Below, piece after piece: positions 8,092 through 16,869 of a stretch of DNA of 64,000 nt (positions within the stretch are counted from its first letter, which is position 1; each line of letters opens with the position of its first letter). The stretch comes from Salipiger marinus. GTDB taxonomy: Bacteria > Pseudomonadota > Alphaproteobacteria > Rhodobacterales > Rhodobacteraceae. A program made the position numbers and the translations under genes. The notes beneath the pieces are model-generated. The model worked only from the letters and a program-made list of their open reading frames with translations, was not told where the DNA came from and made no database searches. Location: contig NZ_FNEJ01000017.1 in assembly GCF_900100085.1 (NCBI RefSeq), positions 1-64,000 of the forward strand, written 5' to 3'.

Positions 8092-9596
8092 CCGCGCCGC
8101 AGATCCAGAGCCCGCGCAAGGCGGCGATCATCGGCGGCGGCGTGATCGGCGGTGGCTGGGCCGCGCGCTTCCTGCTGAACGGCTGGGATGTGGCGGTTTT
8201 TGACCCCGATCCGCAGGCCGAACGCCGGGTGGGCGAGGTCATCGCCAATGCCCGCGCCGCCCTGCCTGCGCTCTCTGATACCGGCCTGCCGCCCGAAGGC
8301 AGGCTCAGCTTTGCCAGCACCCTCGCCGAGGCGGTGACCGGGGCCGACTATGTGCAGGAAAGCGTGTCGGAACGGCTCGACCTGAAACACCGGGTTCTGG
8401 CCGAGATTCAGGCGGCCAGCGACGCGCCCATCGGCTCCTCCACCTCCGGGTTCAAGCCGTCGGAACTGCAGCAGGGCGCACGCGCCCCGGGGCGGATCTT
8501 TGTCGCGCATCCGTTCAACCCGGTCTATCTGCTGCCGCTGGTGGAACTGGTGCCCTCTGCCGCGACCCCGCCCGATGAGGTGGCGCAGGTGCAGGCGCTG
8601 CTGCGGGACATCGGCATGTTCCCCCTGCTGGTCCGCAAGGAGATCGACGCCCATATCGGCGACCGTCTGCTGGAGGCGCTGTGGCGCGAGGCGCTGTGGC
8701 TGGTCCATGACGGCATCGCCACCACCGAAGAGATCGATGACGTGATCCGGTTCAGCTTCGGGCTCCGCTGGGCGCAGATGGGCCTGTTCGAGACCTACCG
8801 CATCGCCGGGGGCGAGGCCGGGATGCGGCATTTCATGGCCCAGTTCGGCCCGGCGCTGGCCTGGCCTTGGTCGAAGCTGACCGACACCCCGCCCTTCACC
8901 GAGGCGCTGGTGGACCGCATCGCCAGCCAGTCCGACGCGCAGTCGGGGCATCATTCGATCCGCGATCTGGAACGCATCCGCGATGACAACCTCGTGGCCT
9001 TCCTGCGCGCGCTGAAGGATCGCGACTGGGGCGCGGGGCGGATCCTGAACGCGCATGACCAGCTTCTGGCCGAAAGGGATGTGCAGAATGCGACACAACA
9101 TGTCGCAAATGAGACAGAACTGGTGGTTCTTCCCAGCTGGATCGATTACAACGGCCACATGACGGAAAGCCGCTATCTTTTTGCCGGCTCGCAGACCGTG
9201 GACCAGTTTCTGGCCAGCATTGGCGCCGGGCTGGACTATGTGCGCGACGGGCACAGCTATTACACCGCCGAAACCCATCTGCGCCATCTGGCAGAGGCGC
9301 GGGCGGGCGACCGGATCACCGGGCGGGTGCAGGTGCTGGGCCATGACGACAAGCGGCTGCATCTGTGGATCTCGCTGGTCCGCCCCGGCCCGGACGGCGA
9401 GACAGAGATCGCGACGCTGGAACAGATGCTGCTGCATGTGGACATGGCGGCGGGCCGGACCTGTCCCGCCGGGGCGTCGGTGCTGGCGCAGCTGGCGGCC
9501 CGCGCCGCCTCCGATGCCGCCCGGCCCCGGCCAGCGGCGGCGGGCCGTCATGTGGGCGCGGGGCGCCCGCTGCCGCAGCCCGAGGGCGCCGCATGA
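8088..9596 (+). CDS. cdhAB: L-carnitine 3-dehydrogenase fused to betainyl-CoA thioesterase
   Basis: A 502-residue two-domain enzyme. Residues about 1-320 form a 3-hydroxyacyl-CoA-dehydrogenase-type NAD enzyme: Rossmann GGGVIGGGWA, ESVSERLDLK, SSTSGFKPSEL and the catalytic His region VAHPFNPVYLLPLVELVP, matching L-carnitine dehydrogenases. From about 345 on is a hot-dog thioesterase (VLPSWIDYNGHMTESRYL). The pair oxidises L-carnitine and later hydrolyses betainyl-CoA to glycine betaine, which in Pseudomonas are the separate CdhA and CdhB; such fusions are known from rhizobia. The last 40 residues are Ala/Arg/Pro-rich. The ATG at 8088 overlaps the previous stop. Confidence 0.9.
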   Translation: MTAPQIQSPRKAAIIGGGVIGGGWAARFLLNGWDVAVFDPDPQAERRVGEVIANARAALPALSDTGLPPEGRLSFASTLAEAVTGADYVQESVSERLDLKHRVLAEIQAASDAPIGSSTSGFKPSELQQGARAPGRIFVAHPFNPVYLLPLVELVPSAATPPDEVAQVQALLRDIGMFPLLVRKEIDAHIGDRLLEALWREALWLVHDGIATTEEIDDVIRFSFGLRWAQMGLFETYRIAGGEAGMRHFMAQFGPALAWPWSKLTDTPPFTEALVDRIASQSDAQSGHHSIRDLERIRDDNLVAFLRALKDRDWGAGRILNAHDQLLAERDVQNATQHVANETELVVLPSWIDYNGHMTESRYLFAGSQTVDQFLASIGAGLDYVRDGHSYYTAETHLRHLAEARAGDRITGRVQVLGHDDKRLHLWISLVRPGPDGETEIATLEQMLLHVDMAAGRTCPAGASVLAQLAARAASDAARPRPAAAGRHVGAGRPLPQPEGAA

Positions 9597-11617
9597 AGAC
9601 AGTGACGGAGTTTCCGCATCCGGTCGAAGACATCCCGCATCTGTGGATCCCGCTGCCCGACGGCACGCGGCTGGCCGCGCGGCTCTGGCGGCCCGAGGGT
9701 GCCGGGCCCGAGGCGCCAGTGCCCGCGATCCTTGAATACCTCCCCTATCGGCGCCGCGACGGCACGGCGGTGCGCGACCAGCTGACCCATCCCTATCTGG
9801 CGGGCCATGGCTATGCCTGCCTGCGGGTGGACATGCGCGGCAATGGCGACAGCGACGGCCTGATGACCGATGAATACACCCCGCAGGAACAGGCCGACGC
9901 GGTCGCGGTGATCGACTGGATCACCCGGCAGCCTTGGTGCAGCGGCGCCGTCGGCATGATGGGGATCAGCTGGGGCGGCTTCAACGCGCTGCAGGTGGCA
10001 GCCCTCGCCCCGCCCGCGCTGAAGGCCATCATCACGCTTTGTTCTACCGTCGACCGCTATGCCGATGACATCCATTACAAGGGCGGCTGCATGCTGGGGG
10101 AAAACCTTGGCTGGGCGGGAACGATGTGGTCCTTCTCCTCGCGCCCGCCCGATCCCGCGATCCGCGACGACTGGCGCGAGGTCTGGCTGCAGCGGCTGGA
10201 GCAGGAGCCCTTCCTTGCCCTGCCATGGATGCAGCACCAGCGCCGCGACGCCTACTGGAAACACGGCTCGGTTTGCGAGGATTTCAGCGCCATCCGCGCC
10301 GCCGTGCTGGCAGTGGGCGGCTGGGGCGACAGCTACAAGAACGCGGTGCCGCAGCTGGTCGCCAATATCGACGCGCCGGTGCGCGGCATCGTCGGGCCAT
10401 GGATCCACAAATACCCGCATTTCGCCGCCCCCGAGCCGCGCATCGGCTTCCTGCAGGAGGCGCTGCGCTGGTGGGACCGGCATCTCAAGGGGCAGGATGC
10501 CGATGGCGCGGACGACCCCGCCTATGCCGCCTATCTGATCCATGGCGACCGTCCGGCGACATGGTATCGCCACCGCCCGGGGCACTGGATCACCGCCCCG
10601 GACTGGCCCGCGCCGGATCTGCGCCATGACCGGCTGGCGCTTGGCCTGACCCCGCAGGGCCATGGCACGCTGACCCCGGCGCAAGACGCCCCCGATGCCT
10701 TCGCCTGCCAGCTCAGCAGCCCCGAGGATTGCGGGCTCGACAGCGGCGAATTCTGCGCGATCTTCCTTGGCCCCGAAATGCCCGGCGACCAGCGCCGGGA
10801 TGACGCGCTGTCGGCCTGTTTCGACACCGGACCGCTGCCGCAGACCGACATTTTCGGCGCCCCGGTGCTGCGGCTGCGGCTGAAAAGCGACCGCCCCGTC
10901 GCGCATGTGGCGGTGCGGCTCAACCACCTGCACCCCGATGGCGCCTCGACCCGGATCAGCTGGGGCGTGCTGAACCTCTGCCACCGCAACGGGCATGAGG
11001 CGCCCGAACCGCTGCTGCCCGGCGAGGAGGTGGAGGTGACGGTGCCGCTCGACCATATCGCGTGGCGCCTGCCCGAAGGGCACCGGCTGCGGGTCGCGGT
11101 CTCCAGCAGCTATTTCCCGATGATCTGGCCCTCGCCGGAACGGGTGACGCTGGTGCTGACCGGCGGCGAGCTTGACCTGCCATGCCATCCCGGCGGCGGC
11201 AGCGAAGACCAGATCACCTTCCCGGAGGCCGAAGCCGCAGAGCCCCTCGCGCTGGAGGTGCTGCGCCCCGAGGCGCATGTGCGCAGCACCGCCATCGACC
11301 GGCAGAGCGGGCTGGTCACGCTGGTGATCGAGGATGATTTTGGCGAGGCGCGCGACCCGGGGCATGGCCTGATTTCCGGATCGGTGCTGCGCGAACGCTG
11401 GCAGATCCATCCCGACGATCCGGGTTCTGCCCGCGCCGAAACGCACTGGACGCAGGTGGTGGCGCGGGACGGGCTGCGGCTGCGGACCGAGGCGCACACC
11501 GCGCTCTGGTCCGATGCCGGGCATTTTTACCTCAGCGGCCGTCTGGAAGCGTGGGAGAATGACCGCCTGATCCATGCCCGCGATGTCAGCCACAGCGTGC
11601 CGAGGGACCATCTGTGA
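9593..11617 (+). CDS. CocE/NonD-family serine hydrolase
   Basis: A 674-residue protein of the CocE family (X-Pro dipeptidyl-peptidase S15 fold with a C-terminal jelly-roll domain). The nucleophile is Ser126 in GISWGG; the Asp and His are probably in AVGGWGDSYKN and VGPWIHKYPH. The C-terminal part contains the LRLKSDRPVAHVAVRLNHL beta-domain signature. It has no signal peptide, so it acts in the cytoplasm. It overlaps the carnitine dehydrogenase fusion by four bases and precedes a peptide-type importer, suggesting it releases the catabolic substrate from an imported ester or amide, for example an acylcarnitine. That substrate is inference. Confidence 0.88.
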   Translation: MKTVTEFPHPVEDIPHLWIPLPDGTRLAARLWRPEGAGPEAPVPAILEYLPYRRRDGTAVRDQLTHPYLAGHGYACLRVDMRGNGDSDGLMTDEYTPQEQADAVAVIDWITRQPWCSGAVGMMGISWGGFNALQVAALAPPALKAIITLCSTVDRYADDIHYKGGCMLGENLGWAGTMWSFSSRPPDPAIRDDWREVWLQRLEQEPFLALPWMQHQRRDAYWKHGSVCEDFSAIRAAVLAVGGWGDSYKNAVPQLVANIDAPVRGIVGPWIHKYPHFAAPEPRIGFLQEALRWWDRHLKGQDADGADDPAYAAYLIHGDRPATWYRHRPGHWITAPDWPAPDLRHDRLALGLTPQGHGTLTPAQDAPDAFACQLSSPEDCGLDSGEFCAIFLGPEMPGDQRRDDALSACFDTGPLPQTDIFGAPVLRLRLKSDRPVAHVAVRLNHLHPDGASTRISWGVLNLCHRNGHEAPEPLLPGEEVEVTVPLDHIAWRLPEGHRLRVAVSSSYFPMIWPSPERVTLVLTGGELDLPCHPGGGSEDQITFPEAEAAEPLALEVLRPEAHVRSTAIDRQSGLVTLVIEDDFGEARDPGHGLISGSVLRERWQIHPDDPGSARAETHWTQVVARDGLRLRTEAHTALWSDAGHFYLSGRLEAWENDRLIHARDVSHSVPRDHL

Positions 11618-11782
11618 CAAAAACCGCGGCGCTGGCCATCAGCGGAGAAGGATCCGCGCTCCGGCAAGGACGCGGGCTCAAGCAGGAGATTGATTACGTC
11701 TGAAGACAATGCCTAACTGACCGCAATCAACAAGGTGTCCGGCCCATGAGCTGATGCACCACATATAACGGGGAAGCCGAAA

Positions 11783-13372
11783 ATGAACAAAGAACTGAAT
11801 TACCTCCTGTCGCGCACCGTGCAGGGCAGTCTCAGCCGCCGTCACTTTCTGGGCCGGGCGGCAGCGCTTGGCCTGACCTCCGCCGCCGCCAGCACCCTGC
11901 TGGCCACCGGCGTGCGCGCGCAGGGCCCGCAAAAGGGCGGCACGCTGAAGATCGGGATGCAGGGCGGCGGCTCCACCGACAGCCTTGATCCGGCGCTGGC
12001 CGCCAATCAGGTGACCTTCCAGCTGCTGCGGATGTTCGGCGAGCCGCTGGTAGAGCTTCACCCCTCCGGCGAAGGGCTGGAGATGCGTCTGGCCGAGGCG
12101 GTGGACAGCACCCCCGATGCCAAGGTCTGGACCTTCCGCATCCGCAAGGGCGTGACCTTCCATGACGGCACGCCGCTGACGCCGGAGGATGTGCTGGCCA
12201 CGCTGCGCCGCCATTCCGACGAAAGCTCGCAATCCGGGGCGCTTGGCGTGATGACCGGGATCGAGGAGATGGCGGTGGATGGCGACAATGTCGTGGTCTC
12301 GCTGGCCACGCCCAATGCCGACCTGCCTTATCTGATGGCCGACTATCATCTGCTGATCCAGCCGAAGGGCGGCACCGAAGCGCCGGCGGCAGGGGTCGGC
12401 ACCGGCGCCTATCGCGTCGTCAACTTCGAGCCGGGCGTGCGCGCCGTGTTCGAGAAGTTCCCCGATTACTGGGACGAAAGCCAAGGCCATTTCGATTCCG
12501 TCGAGATCCTCGTGGTCAACGACAACACCGCGCGCACCTCGGCGCTGCAGTCGGGGCAGGTGCATCTGATCAACCGCATCGACCCCAAGGTGGCAGGGCT
12601 GATGGGCCGCGCGCCCAATGTCCAGATCACCAACGTGTCGGGCCGCGGGCATTACGTGTTCATCATGCACTGCAACACCGCGCCCTTTGACAATGCCGAT
12701 CTGCGCATGGCGCTGAAACTGGCGGTGGACCGGCAGGATCTGGTGGACAAGATCCTGATGGGCTACGGCTCTGTCGGCAACGATTTCCCGATCAACGCGG
12801 CCTATCCCTTCTTCGATGACAGCATTCCGCAGCGGGAATACGACCCCGAACAGGCGGCCTTCCATTACAAGAAGTCGGGTCATGACGGCTCTCCCATCAT
12901 GATGAGCTGCTCTGACGTGGCCTTTGCCGGGGCCATGGATGCGGCGGCGCTGTTCCAGCAGTCGGCGCAGGCGGCGGGCATCCCGCTGCAGATCCAGCGC
13001 GAACCGGGCGATGGCTACTGGTCGGATGTCTGGAACGCCAAGCCGTTCTGCGCCTCTTACTGGGGCGGACGTCCGGTGCAGGACCAGATGTATTCCACCG
13101 CCTATTCCTCGACCGCGGACTGGAACGACACCCGCTTCGAGAATGCCGAATTCGACAGCCTGCTGGTCGAGGCGCGCGGCGAGCTGGACGAAACCCGCCG
13201 CCGCGAGATGTATTCGCGCATGGCCTATCTGGTGCGGGACGAAGGCGGGCTGATCCTGCCGATGTTCAACGACTTCATCTCGGCCAATGCCAGCGAACTG
13301 CAGGGCTGGATCGACGATCCGAACCAGGACCTGATGAACGGCTACGCCCCGCACAAGTGCTGGTTCGCCTGA
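11783..13372 (+). CDS. ABC transporter substrate-binding protein, peptide/opine type (SBP_bac_5)
   Basis: A 529-residue family-5 periplasmic binding protein. The leader has a twin-arginine motif (SRRHFLGRAAALG) and ends near VRAQG, so export is probably by Tat. Family hallmarks include LKIGMQGGGSTDSLDPALA, TFHDGTPLTPEDV and GTGAYRVV. The gene starts 165 bases after the CocE hydrolase and 10 bases before its permease. The family binds peptides, opines, nickel chelates and other ligands; here the operon points to carnitine or a conjugate. Ligand identity is not visible from sequence. Confidence 0.92.
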   Translation: MNKELNYLLSRTVQGSLSRRHFLGRAAALGLTSAAASTLLATGVRAQGPQKGGTLKIGMQGGGSTDSLDPALAANQVTFQLLRMFGEPLVELHPSGEGLEMRLAEAVDSTPDAKVWTFRIRKGVTFHDGTPLTPEDVLATLRRHSDESSQSGALGVMTGIEEMAVDGDNVVVSLATPNADLPYLMADYHLLIQPKGGTEAPAAGVGTGAYRVVNFEPGVRAVFEKFPDYWDESQGHFDSVEILVVNDNTARTSALQSGQVHLINRIDPKVAGLMGRAPNVQITNVSGRGHYVFIMHCNTAPFDNADLRMALKLAVDRQDLVDKILMGYGSVGNDFPINAAYPFFDDSIPQREYDPEQAAFHYKKSGHDGSPIMMSCSDVAFAGAMDAAALFQQSAQAAGIPLQIQREPGDGYWSDVWNAKPFCASYWGGRPVQDQMYSTAYSSTADWNDTRFENAEFDSLLVEARGELDETRRREMYSRMAYLVRDEGGLILPMFNDFISANASELQGWIDDPNQDLMNGYAPHKCWFA

Positions 13373-13382
13373 GGCTGACCGG

Positions 13383-14345
13383 GTGCAGAACGGGTTTCTT
13401 CTGAAACTGGTGGTCCAGCGCATCGCGTTGGGCTGCCTGTTGTTGCTCGCGGCATCGGGGCTGATCTTTGTCGGCACCCAGATGCTGCCCGGCGACGTGG
13501 CGCAATCGATCCTGGGGCAGTCGGCGACGCCCCAGGCACTGGCCAACCTGCGGGCAGAGCTGGGGCTGGATCAGCCTCCGCTCACCCGCTATCTCGACTG
13601 GCTCGGAAACGCCCTGCAGGGCGATCTGGGCCACGCGCTCAGCAACGGGCAGGACATCGCGAGTTCCATCGCGGGCCGTCTGGGCAACACGCTGTTTCTG
13701 GCGGGAACCGCGGCGGCGATCGCCGTGCCGCTGGCGCTGGCCCTCGGGCTGCTGGCCGTGCGCTTTCAGGGGCGCTGGCCGGACCGGCTGATTTCCGGGG
13801 TGACGCTGGCCACCATTTCCGTGCCGGAATTCCTGCTGGGCTATCTCGCCATGTTCGCGCTGGCGGTGCAGTTCCGGGTGTTTCCCTCGGTCTCCTCCAT
13901 CCATGACGGCATGAGCCTTGGCCAGCAGTTTCAGGCCATCGCCCTGCCGGTGCTGGTCATGGTTCTGGTGGTGCTGGGCCACATGATGCGGATGACGCGG
14001 GCCGCCATCCTCAACGTCATGCAATCCGCCTATATCGAGACGGCAGAGCTGAAGGGCCTGCGGCGCTTCACCATCATCGCGCGGCACGCGCTGCCGAATG
14101 CGGTGGCGCCCATCGTCAACGTCATCATGCTGAACCTCGCCTATCTCGTGGTGGGGGTCGTGGTGGTGGAAGTGGTGTTCGTCTATCCCGGCATGGGGCA
14201 GTATCTGGTCGATCACGTGGCCAAGCGCGACGTGCCGGTGGTGCAGGCCTGCGGGCTGATCTTTGCCGCCGTCTATATCGGGCTCAACATGATTGCCGAT
14301 CTGGTGGCGATCCTTGCCAATCCGCGACTGAGGCACCCAAGATGA
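13383..14345 (+). CDS. ABC permease, DppB/OppB family
   Basis: A 320-residue inner-membrane protein with about six helices and the EAA-type cytoplasmic loop (YIETAELKGLRRFTIIARHA followed by LPNAVAPIV). It starts at GTG 13383, directly after the binding protein. The C terminus overlaps the next permease start by four bases. With the following permease it forms the channel of the peptide-type importer. Confidence 0.92.
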   Translation: MQNGFLLKLVVQRIALGCLLLLAASGLIFVGTQMLPGDVAQSILGQSATPQALANLRAELGLDQPPLTRYLDWLGNALQGDLGHALSNGQDIASSIAGRLGNTLFLAGTAAAIAVPLALALGLLAVRFQGRWPDRLISGVTLATISVPEFLLGYLAMFALAVQFRVFPSVSSIHDGMSLGQQFQAIALPVLVMVLVVLGHMMRMTRAAILNVMQSAYIETAELKGLRRFTIIARHALPNAVAPIVNVIMLNLAYLVVGVVVVEVVFVYPGMGQYLVDHVAKRDVPVVQACGLIFAAVYIGLNMIADLVAILANPRLRHPR

Positions 14346-15157
14346 GCCGCATTCCTCTTTCGGCCCTGATCGGGCTTGTCATCACCGCGGCCTTTTTCGG
14401 CGCGGCGCTGCTGGCGCCGTGGATCGCCCCCTATGGCATGGCCGAGGTGGCGGGCGGCGTCTGGGATCCGTCCTCGCCCGAACACTGGCTGGGCACCGAC
14501 AGCATCGGGCGCGACCTGCTGTCGCGCATGATCTGGGGCGGGCGCATCACGATCTTCGTGGCGCTGGCGGCAACGCTGGTGGCCTTTGCCACCGGGGTCT
14601 TCCTTGGCTTTCTGGCGGCGGTCTCGGGGGGCTGGGTGGATCAGGCGCTGTCGCGTCTGGTCGATCTGCTGATGTCCATTCCTGCGCTGATCATGGCGCT
14701 GGTCATCCTGTCGGTGATGCCGGTGACGCTGCCGGTGCTGATCGCGGTCATGGGCCTGATCGAGGCGACGCGGGTCTTCCGCCTGTCGCGGGCCGTGGCC
14801 GCCGATATCGAGGTCATGGATTACGTCGAGGCGGCGCGCCTGCGCGGCGAGGGCATGGTCTGGGTGATCTTCCGCGAAATCCTGCCCAATGCGCTGTCGC
14901 CGCTGGTGGCGGAGGCCGGGCTGCGGTTCATCTTCATGGTGCTCTTCATCTCTACGCTTTCGTTTCTCGGGCTTGGCGTGCAGCCGCCGCTGGCGGACTG
15001 GGGCGGCATCGTGCGCGAAAACAAGGACGGCATCGTCTATGGCGTGCCTGCCGCGCTGTTTCCCGCCGTGGCGGTCGCGGCGCTGGCCATCTCGGTCAAT
15101 CTGGTCGCCGACTGGATCCTGACCCGAACCTCCAGCCTGAAGGGGGGCCGCGGATGA
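14342..15157 (+). CDS. ABC permease, DppC/OppC family
   Basis: A 271-residue partner permease. It shows the OppC N-terminal pattern (PWIAPYG, then HWLGTDSIGRDLLSRMIWGG), the EAA loop (YVEAARLRGEGMVWVIFREI) and a C-terminal segment LGLGVQPPLADWGGIV. About six transmembrane helices are visible. It overlaps both neighbours by four bases, which implies translational coupling. Confidence 0.92.
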   Translation: MSRIPLSALIGLVITAAFFGAALLAPWIAPYGMAEVAGGVWDPSSPEHWLGTDSIGRDLLSRMIWGGRITIFVALAATLVAFATGVFLGFLAAVSGGWVDQALSRLVDLLMSIPALIMALVILSVMPVTLPVLIAVMGLIEATRVFRLSRAVAADIEVMDYVEAARLRGEGMVWVIFREILPNALSPLVAEAGLRFIFMVLFISTLSFLGLGVQPPLADWGGIVRENKDGIVYGVPAALFPAVAVAALAISVNLVADWILTRTSSLKGGRG

Positions 15158-16794
15158 GCGCGCTTCTGGAAATCGACGATCTGCGGATCGAGGCCACCTC
15201 CTACCCGCCCGGGGAAAAGCCGCGCGACGTGACCATCGTCGACGGCGTGTCGCTGCGGCTGGAACGGGGCCGGGTCATGGGGCTGATCGGGGAATCCGGC
15301 GCGGGCAAGTCCACCATCGGCCTGTCGGCCATGGCCTACGGGCGCGGCGGCGTGCGGATCACCGGCGGGGCAGTGCGCCTCAACGGCACCGACATCCTGT
15401 CCGGCGGCGCGCGCGGGCTGCGGCGGCTGCGCGGCAAGGCGGTGACCTATGTGGCGCAGTCGGCGGCGGCGGCCTTCAACCCCGCGCGGCGGCTGATGGA
15501 GCAGGTGATCGAGACGACGCTGGCGCAGGGCATCCCCCGCAGCGAGGCCGAGGCCCGCGCCGTCACGCTGTTTGCCCGGCTGGGTCTGCCCGATCCCGAC
15601 ACCATCGGCAGCCGCTATCCGCATCAGGTGTCCGGCGGACAGCTGCAGCGGGTGATGACCGCCATGGCGCTGTGCCCCGGGCCGGAACTGGTGATCTTCG
15701 ACGAACCCACCACCGCGCTGGACGTCACCACCCAGATCGAGGTTCTGGCCGCCATCAAGGAGGCGATCCGCGATACCGGGGTTGCGGCGCTTTACATCAC
15801 CCATGATCTTGCGGTGGTGGCGCAGGTGGCCGATGACATCATGGTGCTGCGCCATGGCAAGATGGTGGAATGCGGCGCCACGGCGCAGATCATCGGCGCC
15901 CCGCGCGAAGACTACACCCGCGCGCTGGTTTCCGTCCGGCAGGTGACCCATCCCGAAAAATCCGCGGCGGCGGATCCGCTGCTGCGGATCGAGGCGGTGA
16001 CAGCGCGCTATCGCGGGCTTGCCCTCGACGTGCTGAAGGACATCACGCTGGATCTGGCACCGGGGCGCACGCTGGCCGTGGTGGGGGAAAGCGGCTCTGG
16101 CAAGTCCACGCTGGCACGGGTGATCACCGGGCTGCTGCCGCCCGCCGCAGGCAGCGTCCGCTTTGACGGGCGCGACCTGTCACCCGCGCTGTCCGGGCGC
16201 AGCAAGAATGACCTGCGCGAATTGCAGATGATCTACCAGATGGCCGACACCGCGATGAACCCGCGCCAGACCGTCGCCACCATCATCGGGCGCCCGCTGG
16301 AATTCTATTTCGGCCTGCGCGGCGCCGAGCGGGACCGCCGCGTGGCGGAGCTGCTGGACGAGATCGAGCTGGGCAAGGGTTTTTCCGACCGCTACCCGGC
16401 GGAGCTGTCGGGCGGGCAGAAACAGCGCGTCTGCATCGCCCGGGCGCTGGCCGCCCGGCCCCGGCTGATCATCTGCGACGAGGTCACCTCGGCGCTGGAT
16501 CCGCTGGTGGCGGATGGCATCCTGCGGCTGCTGCAGCGGCTGCAGCAGGAAGAGGGTGTGGCCTATCTGTTCATCACCCATGACATCGCCACGGTCCGCG
16601 CCATCGCCGACGAGATCGCGGTGATGCATCGCGGCAGGGTGGTGCGGCAGGGGCCCAAGGCGCAGGTGCTGTCGCCGCCCTTCGATGACTATACCGAGCT
16701 TCTGCTCGCCTCGGTGCCCGAGATGCGCGAGGGCTGGCTGGAAGAGGTCATCGCCACCCGCAAGGCGGCCACGCCAGAGGGCACGCGCGCCTGA
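15154..16794 (+). CDS. ABC ATPase with two nucleotide-binding domains (fused DppD-DppF type)
   Basis: A 546-residue protein with two complete ATPase domains. Domain 1 has Walker A GESGAGKST, signature VSGGQLQR and Walker B LVIFDEPT. Domain 2 has GESGSGKST, LSGGQKQR and LIICDEVT. One polypeptide thus replaces the usual DppD and DppF pair. It is the last gene of the operon; a strong hairpin follows at 16796-16824. Confidence 0.93.
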   Translation: MSALLEIDDLRIEATSYPPGEKPRDVTIVDGVSLRLERGRVMGLIGESGAGKSTIGLSAMAYGRGGVRITGGAVRLNGTDILSGGARGLRRLRGKAVTYVAQSAAAAFNPARRLMEQVIETTLAQGIPRSEAEARAVTLFARLGLPDPDTIGSRYPHQVSGGQLQRVMTAMALCPGPELVIFDEPTTALDVTTQIEVLAAIKEAIRDTGVAALYITHDLAVVAQVADDIMVLRHGKMVECGATAQIIGAPREDYTRALVSVRQVTHPEKSAAADPLLRIEAVTARYRGLALDVLKDITLDLAPGRTLAVVGESGSGKSTLARVITGLLPPAAGSVRFDGRDLSPALSGRSKNDLRELQMIYQMADTAMNPRQTVATIIGRPLEFYFGLRGAERDRRVAELLDEIELGKGFSDRYPAELSGGQKQRVCIARALAARPRLIICDEVTSALDPLVADGILRLLQRLQQEEGVAYLFITHDIATVRAIADEIAVMHRGRVVRQGPKAQVLSPPFDDYTELLLASVPEMREGWLEEVIATRKAATPEGTRA

Positions 16795-16795
16795 C

Positions 16796-16824
16796 GGGGC
16801 CCCCGGCGGCGCGCCGGGGGCTCC
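16796..16824 (+). terminator. Hairpin terminator after the carnitine/transport operon
   Basis: Arms GCCCCCGGC (16799-16807) and GCCGGGGGC (16813-16821) pair perfectly around a five-base loop. Three further pairs, one of them G-U, extend the stem outward. It begins just after the ATPase stop codon. No T-run follows, so it may need Rho or act mainly as a stabiliser. Confidence 0.65.
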
Positions 16825-16869
16825 GATGCCCTAAGACCTGCTTAAGGTTTGCCCCGCATTCGGCGCAGC

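Noticed and set aside
9593-11617. Naming the CocE-family protein a cocaine esterase
   Set aside because: The family name reflects one member; the genomic context points to carnitine-related chemistry, and no residue visible here supports tropane ester specificity.
11678-13546. 622-residue minus-strand open frame
   Set aside because: It is antisense to the SBP_bac_5 gene, with no recognisable domain or ribosome site.
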